This document shows, piece after piece, positions 55,068 to 61,169 of a stretch of DNA of 61,169 nt. The position numbers were made by a program, and so were the translations under genes. This DNA comes from a virus: the IMG/VR virus record IMGVR_UViG_3300031227_000040, positions 1-61,169 of that record. The stretch is one strand, 5' to 3'. The notes under the pieces are model-generated. The model saw only the letters and a list, made by a program, of their open reading frames with translations, ran no database searches and was not told where the DNA came from. Positions within the stretch are counted from its first letter, which is position 1. Every line of letters starts with the position of its first letter.

Positions 55068-57822
55068 TCCACAAAAGGCAGAGATTCTTAGAGATTCTCA
55101 ACAGAATGCAGTTCTTCCTTTTGGAAGAAAATCTGTTATTCGTTATGCTACGTTACCAGGTTCAACTAAAGTAAGGTTCGGAGCTAGAGGAATGGATGAA
55201 GGCCAGACTAGACCAGAAGATTTAGCCTCCGGAGTTCTAGGAGGATATTTAGATTTGGGCCATACCTCTTTAGTTAAGTTAAGTACTGAGGGGATTTTAA
55301 TAGGAGCTAATCCTGGAGTAGAAGGAGGTGGCTGGCTAATGAGTCACACTGGATTGTTTGGTTATAACGATGCTGATGCTAGATTTCAATTCTATTTAGA
55401 AACTTCTGGAGCACTTGAACCAGGTACCTTAGTGTTAGGAGATTATGATAATGATCAGTATGCAATGTGGGATCAAGCTAATTCTCAGTTTATAGTTAAA
55501 GGAACTTTTTATGCAACGGCAGGATTAATTGGAGGATGGAGTATATCTGATACTGCTCTTTATAAGGAAGATGGAACTGATTCGGCTGGTATGGTTCCTA
55601 CAGATTATGCTTTTTATGCTGGAATAGTTTTAGCTGATAGAGCAACGGCCCCCTTCAGAGTTTATAAAGATGGCTCAGTGACTTGTACAAACCTAACCGT
55701 TACTGGAGGTTCTATAAGTGGAATTGTTTTAAGTGGACTTGCAGCTGGTTCAGAGCCTAGTATTCAGGGATGGCAACAGGATATGATCTTTAGTTCTACA
55801 GATCATAACACAGTTGCTTGGACTGCTGGAACAATTACTCTTTTAAATGGGGATACATTTAATATAAGTCCTGGTGCAAATACAGGAGATATAACTGCTT
55901 TGACTTATATTTATTTTGATAAAACTTCTCCTACTGTTTTACAAGTTACTACGACTCCAGCCAATGCTGTTGGTGCAGGAAAGATTTTAATAGCAGTTGC
56001 TGAAGATGTTGCTGCTGGAAAGTTAGCTTCTTATCAGGTCTTTGGCGGGACTGGAGGAATAAATAAACTGTGGACTGCTGATAGTATTGCAGCAAATACC
56101 ATTACTGCTAATGAGATTTTGGCTAATACAATTACTGCTAGTGAAATCTATGGACATACAATTACTGCTGATCAAATCGCAGTAGGAACAATTACCACTA
56201 CTGAAATAAATCTCCTATCTTTTGAAATAAGTTCTACTAATGTAAGTGATGTTGATGCCTATTCTACTAATCAGGATAAACAACAGTTGTCTACTTTACT
56301 TGTAGATACTCCAACTGGTTCTGGATTGTTTATGGATGCAACCCATTTAGGATATTATGATTCTCCTAATTGGAAAACTTATATGGATAGTTCAGGAAAC
56401 TTTTATCTAGGTGGAACTAGTGGAAGTTTACAATGGGTAGCTAGTACAGATTCTTTAATAATCAGTGGTACAATTTATGCAACTATAGGAACAATAGGTG
56501 GGTGGACTCTAGATACATTGACACTAAAATCTTATAATAATGAGATAGAATTTTATGCTGGAGATGCTTCAAACACTCCTCATCTTAAGATTTTTTCAGA
56601 AGGTAGTTCAAACCCAAATGATTATGCTCAGCTTACTGGTGGAGAAGATCCAGGCCAAGTAAACGTAGGTATTCCTCGTTTTGATGTGTATAGAGATATA
56701 ACTGAGACTGATGGAAATGTTAGAACACAATATGGTAAAGTTCTTTGGTTTTATACAAAATATCAGACTGTAGCTTATGATCCTTGTCCTCAAGGTCAAA
56801 TATATACAAAGGATGGTAAAGAATGGAAAGAAGATTTTCCTACAATAGGATCTCCTGCTGATCAAGATGGAATAAGTGTTTGGTCTTTACTAATGAAATC
56901 TACTGGTGATGCAGCTAGAGTTGCAAAAGCTGCTATTATGTTTTATGGTTATGCTGCTCAGTCTGGAGCTACAGGAGAAATTGGACTAACAGGACAAGTT
57001 TTAGCTCCACAAACAACAATGAGATTAGGAGATTATAACGCTAAGTATTCACAATTATATTTAGATCAACTTGCTTCTAATCCATCTGCTCCTTATTTAG
57101 TAGAAGGTTTAGTTTTTACAAAAACAGATCATCACATTTATTATTATAATGGAAGTTCTGTTGTTGCTTTGGATTCAAGTGGTGGAATTAGTGAAGTTAA
57201 AGATGATACTACTCCTGAGTTAGGTGGAAGCTTAGATTGTAATTCTCAAACTCTAACTGAGGCTGGACACATTTACCCTTCAAGTAGTAAATATCTTGGA
57301 TCTACAACTTATAGATGGAGTGTTTTATATACAGCTAATATAAATTTAACAGACATGGTAACAGATGCTACTAGTCCAGCATCAGGATATTTATCTTTAG
57401 GTACTAGTTATTCTTATGGATTAGTATTACAAAAAGGTATTTTAGTTAAAGGAGATATTCTTCCAACTGCAGCTACTTATGATCTTGGATCTACTGGAGT
57501 AAATAGATGGCAAAATTTATATACAAGTGGTATAAGTCTATCTGGAAGAATTGTAAATTCTTCTAGTAGTACTTATTATTTATGTTTAGGTACTGCATAT
57601 GATCATGGATTAGTTTTACAAAAAGGAATTGATGTCACAGGTGGATCAATTGATGCTACAGATTCTAATGGTAGAATAAGACAATATCTAGCAGGATTAA
57701 GATCAAGGTCTGCTCCTGGAAGTCCTGCTGCTAGTGAAGTTTATATTTATTATGATAGTGCAGACGGAGATATTAAAGCAAAAAATTCTTCAGGCACAGT
57801 TGTTACAATTGCAAATTTTTAA
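55012..57822 (+). CDS. Tail fibre/tip protein, 936 aa
   Basis: ATG at 55012 is chosen over an upstream TTG at 54994. After an N-terminal 90 residues that could attach to the tail come repeated beta elements: YATAGLIGGWSISDTALYK (about 165-183) and YATIGTIGGWTLDTLTLKS (about 496-514) are two copies of a GGW-type domain; coiled NTITANEILANTITASEI (about 365-382) is a trimeric helix/strand motif; SSKYLGSTTYRWSVLYTAN and YDLGSTGVNRWQNLYTSG are two copies of a third repeat. All are usual in host-binding fibres. No tail-chaperone domain is present. Confidence 0.75.
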   Translation: MSEKYPQNYILDQKPEPYDPQKAEILRDSQQNAVLPFGRKSVIRYATLPGSTKVRFGARGMDEGQTRPEDLASGVLGGYLDLGHTSLVKLSTEGILIGANPGVEGGGWLMSHTGLFGYNDADARFQFYLETSGALEPGTLVLGDYDNDQYAMWDQANSQFIVKGTFYATAGLIGGWSISDTALYKEDGTDSAGMVPTDYAFYAGIVLADRATAPFRVYKDGSVTCTNLTVTGGSISGIVLSGLAAGSEPSIQGWQQDMIFSSTDHNTVAWTAGTITLLNGDTFNISPGANTGDITALTYIYFDKTSPTVLQVTTTPANAVGAGKILIAVAEDVAAGKLASYQVFGGTGGINKLWTADSIAANTITANEILANTITASEIYGHTITADQIAVGTITTTEINLLSFEISSTNVSDVDAYSTNQDKQQLSTLLVDTPTGSGLFMDATHLGYYDSPNWKTYMDSSGNFYLGGTSGSLQWVASTDSLIISGTIYATIGTIGGWTLDTLTLKSYNNEIEFYAGDASNTPHLKIFSEGSSNPNDYAQLTGGEDPGQVNVGIPRFDVYRDITETDGNVRTQYGKVLWFYTKYQTVAYDPCPQGQIYTKDGKEWKEDFPTIGSPADQDGISVWSLLMKSTGDAARVAKAAIMFYGYAAQSGATGEIGLTGQVLAPQTTMRLGDYNAKYSQLYLDQLASNPSAPYLVEGLVFTKTDHHIYYYNGSSVVALDSSGGISEVKDDTTPELGGSLDCNSQTLTEAGHIYPSSSKYLGSTTYRWSVLYTANINLTDMVTDATSPASGYLSLGTSYSYGLVLQKGILVKGDILPTAATYDLGSTGVNRWQNLYTSGISLSGRIVNSSSSTYYLCLGTAYDHGLVLQKGIDVTGGSIDATDSNGRIRQYLAGLRSRSAPGSPAASEVYIYYDSADGDIKAKNSSGTVVTIANF

Positions 57823-57825
57823 CCC

Positions 57826-57854
57826 TTGACATAATTAAACAAGTATTCTAAGAT
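57826..57854 (+). promoter_or_regulatory. Sigma70-type promoter inside the tail module
   Basis: TTGACA (57826-57831), 17-nt spacer, TAAGAT (57849-57854), directly after the fibre stop codon. The -35 is perfect. The next ATG is only 7 nt after the -10, so the first transcript would have almost no leader or start within the gene; downstream genes may be the main targets. Confidence 0.65.
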
Positions 57855-57860
57855 GTTAAT

Positions 57861-58097
57861 ATGATTAAAGTAATTTATAGAGGATCATCTGAGAAGAGAT
57901 CCTATAAGACAAAAGAATTTCATGCCTCTATTGGTAATGTTGTTTTTATGTCTGAAGAAGCCTGGGAGAAAATTAATGAAGAGGGTGATGCTAAACTTTT
58001 TGAGAAGGTCGAAAGTATAGCAAAAAAATTCCCCCTATTCAGAACTGTATCCCCAGGCGTGCCTTTTGAGAAGGCAAAAATTAAACAACTAACTTAA
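57861..58097 (+). CDS. Hypothetical protein, 78 aa
   Basis: Small, basic, alpha/beta protein (MIKVIYRGSSEKRSYKTKEF; EEAWEKINEEGDAKLFEKVE) with no motif recognised. A hairpin with GCCTT/AAGGC and an A-rich tail lies in its last codons. It follows the internal promoter. Fibre-associated genes of this size are often assembly helpers, but nothing shows that here. Confidence 0.5.
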   Translation: MIKVIYRGSSEKRSYKTKEFHASIGNVVFMSEEAWEKINEEGDAKLFEKVESIAKKFPLFRTVSPGVPFEKAKIKQLT

Positions 58098-58102
58098 ACT
58101 TT

Positions 58103-58609
58103 ATGTCTGCTACTATAAAATTAGAATGTTGTAATAGTACTGATGCTGGAGTAGAAACAGATATTACAGGAGCTGGTATTGATTTCATTACTGCTGATAA
58201 TGCTCTTAATACTTCAGGAAACAGGGAGGCTTATCCAATCACTATTCCAACTGTAGGGGTAGCTTATTCTTATGAGAAATGGTTAAGATGGAAATGTACT
58301 GTTGTTCCAGATACACAGTGTACGAACTTTCAATTCTGGGGGCCAGCTACAGTTCCAGGAACTGGTTTAATTCTTTATGTTGGAACCACAGACACAGGAG
58401 TAACTCCTGTTGTTACAGACTCAACTCCTGCTGCCACTCAGCAAGATACCAACTACTATGATACTGATCATCAGTTAGCTATCTCAGGAACATTAACTTT
58501 AGAGAATGATGAGACTGATTATTTAGTTATGCAACTTGATGTTGGAACTACAGCAGGTCAGGGAAACATTTCCCAACAGACTTACAATTATTCTTACGAT
58601 GAGAACTAG
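58103..58609 (+). CDS. Probable virion surface protein, 168 aa
   Basis: Rich in Thr, Gly, Asp and aromatic residues with strand-like segments (ATIKLECCNSTDAGV, YSYEKWLRWKCTVVPDTQC, LTLENDETDYLVMQLDVGT), giving an all-beta, acidic protein. Such compositions are typical of capsid-decoration or tail-tip proteins. Two internal Cys-Thr clusters exist but no zinc pattern. Located between small genes in the fibre region. Family not recognised. Confidence 0.55.
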   Translation: MSATIKLECCNSTDAGVETDITGAGIDFITADNALNTSGNREAYPITIPTVGVAYSYEKWLRWKCTVVPDTQCTNFQFWGPATVPGTGLILYVGTTDTGVTPVVTDSTPAATQQDTNYYDTDHQLAISGTLTLENDETDYLVMQLDVGTTAGQGNISQQTYNYSYDEN

Positions 58610-58651
58610 AACTTTTTAGATTACTATACTTAATGTGCTAAGTAAAATATT

Positions 58652-59080
58652 ATGAAATTAGAAAACTTTTTTCGTTACAAATTAGTTTTAGATTCTTCTA
58701 AAGTAATAGAACAAAAGATACCAGGAGAGAGTACGGGGTTTAAATTCAGTACTACTAATCCAGACTTTTATAAAGTAAAGTTTCTTCAACTCATTCCAGA
58801 GGGGGAAAATTTATCTGGACTTACTTTAGAGATTCCTTCTAAGGCTAGAATCATTTGGTTCACTAGAACAATTATTCATCAGGGGAAAACTTCCTTTAAG
58901 ATGCATGTTTATATGGCAGGGTGGCAAACTACTGTTAAACGTTTTGGATCAAAGGATGTAAATATTAAACACATACTTTACTTTTATCCAGATGGAACTA
59001 TAGAGGATTGTCCGGGGGAACCTACGCTATTAAATTTAAAGATTAATGCTATTGAAGATGAGATTTTAAAAGAAGCTTAA
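58652..59080 (+). CDS. Hypothetical tail-region protein, 142 aa
   Basis: The N-terminus (LENFFRYKLVLDSSKVIEQKI) and later SGLTLEIPSKARIIWFTRT and IHQGKTSFKMHVYM look like beta strands with basic residues. No catalytic or binding motif recognised. A TATACT at 58634-58639 lies upstream, but without a good -35 box. Likely a fibre or baseplate component by position. Confidence 0.5.
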   Translation: MKLENFFRYKLVLDSSKVIEQKIPGESTGFKFSTTNPDFYKVKFLQLIPEGENLSGLTLEIPSKARIIWFTRTIIHQGKTSFKMHVYMAGWQTTVKRFGSKDVNIKHILYFYPDGTIEDCPGEPTLLNLKINAIEDEILKEA

Positions 59081-59090
59081 TTTTTTTACA

Positions 59091-61169
59091 ATGAGTTCAA
59101 CATTTTTAGAAAAAATAAACGGAGGAAAATCTGTTATAACAGATAATCCTCTTGCAAGTGATGGTGCTCAACTTAGTATTACTGGAGGAGAAAATTCTAA
59201 ATTCCCCCAAACGGGAATCTTCAGAGCTACTCTTTGGGATTCAGGAACTTATACTGATCCTAATGATGATCCTAACATGGAGATGGTAGATGCTGAGTTA
59301 AACACTGGTGATACATATGATATTACTAGAGCTAAAGAAAGTACCACAGGAGTAGAGCATGCGCAAGGCTCTGCTTTTCGTCTTTTAATAACAGCTGGTG
59401 GAGTAGAGGAATATGAGACTGCAATTAATATTTTAGAAAACTTAAAGGATTATGCTGATAGTCCTATGATTGTTACTGGTGGAGAAATTACAGAAGGCAC
59501 AGCTGGAACTTTTACCGTTGCTGCTTTAACTGCTTTAGTAAGAATTACTGATAGTTTAATTGGAGAATTAAAGTATATTACTCTTGCCGAACAAGCAAAT
59601 CAAGCTATTACTGCTGCTGATACAACTTATTTTATATGTTTAGATTATAATGGTGGAACACCTCAGATAGTTTTATCTGAAACTAATCCTTATGCACGAA
59701 CAACCTCACCAGATAGAACACAAATTACTATTGGAAAAGTAATGAAAGATGGTAGTGATAATGTTCATTATATTCCAGGTGGATTTAATTTTCAAGATGG
59801 AATTGAGAAACTTCATCAAAGAGCTGGTTCATTAAGAGGACACGAATTACAAAGTGGTTCAGCTATTGCTTATTTAGCTGATAACAAATTTACAATGGAA
59901 GCTGCAGTATTCTATGCTGGAATAAATAGAATAACACAACTTTTATATAATAGTAATACAACTCAATTTACTTCTGTCAGAGGAGATGGTGGAGTTGGTT
60001 GGACAGAAGCCTTGACTAATCTTATTGATTTTGAACATTATGATGATGGTGTTGGTGGTCTTGGAACTATTGCAAATAACAAATTTGGTTGTCATTGGGT
60101 TTATAGACACATAGGAGATGGACACGTTTATGTAAGATTAGGACTTGATAGCTATTCTCTTGCTGGAGCAGAAGAAGCTGATGAGCCAACAAAACCAACT
60201 CACTTAACTGATTTTGGTGCTTTAATTGGAAAGATAATTGCTCCTCAAGCTGGTGGAAGTTTTACTGTTATTCAAATGGTAACTGATACTATGTTCACTG
60301 GAGCTGCTGCTGCTGACCACGGAAATCTAACTGGTTTAGGTGATGATGACCATAGTATTTATCCTTTATTAGCTGGTCGTTCAGGTGGTCAAACTATTTA
60401 TGGTGGAACTGCAGCAAATGAAGATTTAACATTAGAGGGAACTTCACACGGAACTAAAACAACTTCTTATCTTAATTTACAGCCCAATGGTGGTAATGTT
60501 GGTATTGGAACTGCTAGTCCAGCAGCAAAACTACATACTGTTAGTAATACTTACCCAGTAACATTAATTGAAAGAAAAGCAGCTTTATCTGGAGTCAGAT
60601 ATTGGGGAGCTGAATTATATGCTAACGATACTACAACATCAGAAAATGGACAAGGAATAGGTTTTATTTTTAAAGTTAATAATAATATTGGAGAACCTAC
60701 TAATGCTGGTCAATTTTCTGGAGCTTTAGATACAGTAGCCACTGAAAGTGAAGTTGGAGCATTATATTTTGCTCCTGCTTGGCACGGAGATGACCCATCA
60801 ACTCGTTCTGATATGGTATTAAAGGCAACGGGAGTAAATAGTGGAGATTCGGAATTATTAATCGCTGGCAATGTTGGCATCGGAACAACGAGCCCTTTAG
60901 AATTATTATCTCTTGGAACTGCTGGAACTACCGCTGGAGTATTATCTCTGGCTGGGGCAACTTCAGGAAAAGCTATTATAGATGTATCTGCTGAAGCAGG
61001 AACTCCTACACTCACGCTTCCAACTACTACTGGAACGCTGGCACTAATTTCAGATATTCCAACTACCTTAGCAGGACATAATGCTACTGAATTAGATGAT
61101 ATTTCTGCTCAAGACATAACTGATATTGGAAACTTATCAGGAAGTAATACAGGCGACCAAGATTTATCA
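59091..61169 (+). CDS. Tail fibre protein, 3' end outside the window (partial, 693 codons)
   Basis: The frame is open from ATG 59091 to the right edge. It begins with an NPLASDGAQLSITGG-type segment and continues with Gly/Thr/Ala-rich beta repeats. GGNVGIGTASPAAKLH (about residues 464-479) and GNVGIGTTSPLELLSLGTAG (about 592-611) are the N-V-G-I-G-T-x-S-P repeats found in many phage and bacterial fibre stalks, commonly followed by an intramolecular chaperone domain (S74 type) that would be beyond the edge. AADHGNLTGLGDDDHSIYP near 416 is another typical stalk motif. Confidence 0.8.
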   Translation, partial: MSSTFLEKINGGKSVITDNPLASDGAQLSITGGENSKFPQTGIFRATLWDSGTYTDPNDDPNMEMVDAELNTGDTYDITRAKESTTGVEHAQGSAFRLLITAGGVEEYETAINILENLKDYADSPMIVTGGEITEGTAGTFTVAALTALVRITDSLIGELKYITLAEQANQAITAADTTYFICLDYNGGTPQIVLSETNPYARTTSPDRTQITIGKVMKDGSDNVHYIPGGFNFQDGIEKLHQRAGSLRGHELQSGSAIAYLADNKFTMEAAVFYAGINRITQLLYNSNTTQFTSVRGDGGVGWTEALTNLIDFEHYDDGVGGLGTIANNKFGCHWVYRHIGDGHVYVRLGLDSYSLAGAEEADEPTKPTHLTDFGALIGKIIAPQAGGSFTVIQMVTDTMFTGAAAADHGNLTGLGDDDHSIYPLLAGRSGGQTIYGGTAANEDLTLEGTSHGTKTTSYLNLQPNGGNVGIGTASPAAKLHTVSNTYPVTLIERKAALSGVRYWGAELYANDTTTSENGQGIGFIFKVNNNIGEPTNAGQFSGALDTVATESEVGALYFAPAWHGDDPSTRSDMVLKATGVNSGDSELLIAGNVGIGTTSPLELLSLGTAGTTAGVLSLAGATSGKAIIDVSAEAGTPTLTLPTTTGTLALISDIPTTLAGHNATELDDISAQDITDIGNLSGSNTGDQDLS

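Noticed and set aside
58049-58085. Terminator GCCTT/AAGGC near the end of a small tail gene
   Set aside because: Stem is only 5 bp and followed by A-rich, not T-rich, sequence within codons.
58618-58640. Promoter with TATACT before the 142-aa tail gene
   Set aside because: There is a good -10 box but no acceptable -35 box at 16-18 nt upstream.
1-61169. Stop-codon recoding (TAG or TGA reassigned)
   Set aside because: TAA, TAG and TGA each end supported genes at positions matching tight overlaps, and no gene is improbably interrupted.
1-61169. Prophage or integrated element
   Set aside because: No integrase, repressor, attachment-site pair or bacterial flanking gene is visible.

Overview
The window is a 61 kb piece of a tailed bacteriophage genome (Caudoviricetes), probably a large one, because both ends run through genes. 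It is strongly AT-rich, and every gene I can support lies on the + strand. Genes are tightly packed, with many ATGA-type stop/start overlaps. TAA, TGA and TAG all end genes, so the standard bacterial code applies. Shine-Dalgarno sequences are mostly absent and starts typically follow A/T-rich stretches such as AAATT-ATG; a clear exception is the TTG start at 182. Two near-consensus sigma70-type promoters (25757 and 57826) indicate a bacterial host with ordinary vegetative RNA polymerase, but I cannot name the host. No integrase or repressor is visible, so there is no sign of lysogeny here.

Layout: (1) 1-3.0 kb holds small nuclease-like genes, a methyltransferase, an odd 183-nt tRNA-like gene, a tRNA-Gln, a RusA-type resolvase and a SprT-like metalloprotein. 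(2) 3.0-10.3 kb is a glycan/nucleotide-sugar module: two GT4 glycosyltransferases, a triple glycosyltransferase fusion, a GT2-like enzyme, two SAM-methyltransferase-like proteins and a cytidylyltransferase-HAD fusion. (3) 10.3-12.0 kb is a regulatory region with two terminators, six 19-bp iterons and three copies of a promoter-like element, two of them placed directly before small genes that end in hairpin terminators. (4) 12.2-12.46 kb is a gene-free array of three long hairpins sharing one internal loop, just upstream of an RNA ligase gene (rtcB). (5) 13.8-20.4 kb is a run of small mostly unknown genes that includes two expanded paralogue families and a family-4 uracil-DNA glycosylase. (6) 20.4-25.7 kb is a MoxR ATPase / VWA-metallopeptidase-like module. 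(7) From a terminator-promoter junction at 25.73 kb onward comes the virion module: terminase, a portal fused to an ATP-dependent DNA ligase, a nucleotidyltransferase-like and a LigD-phosphoesterase-like gene, scaffold, major capsid protein, a 4501-residue virion protein, adaptor, tail and fibre genes.

How it fits together: early or accessory genes (nucleases, glycan enzymes, short regulated units) precede RNA-repair and chaperone-like modules, and the late module starts at its own promoter. There is no contractile sheath, tube or classical tape-measure protein, and the 4501-residue protein has features of large ejected phage proteins, so a short-tailed particle is likely but not proven. The most unusual items are the hairpin array next to rtcB, the portal-ligase fusion with possible end-processing partners, the tRNA with a structured insertion, the three exact 15-bp palindromes, and the repeated promoter-like element.
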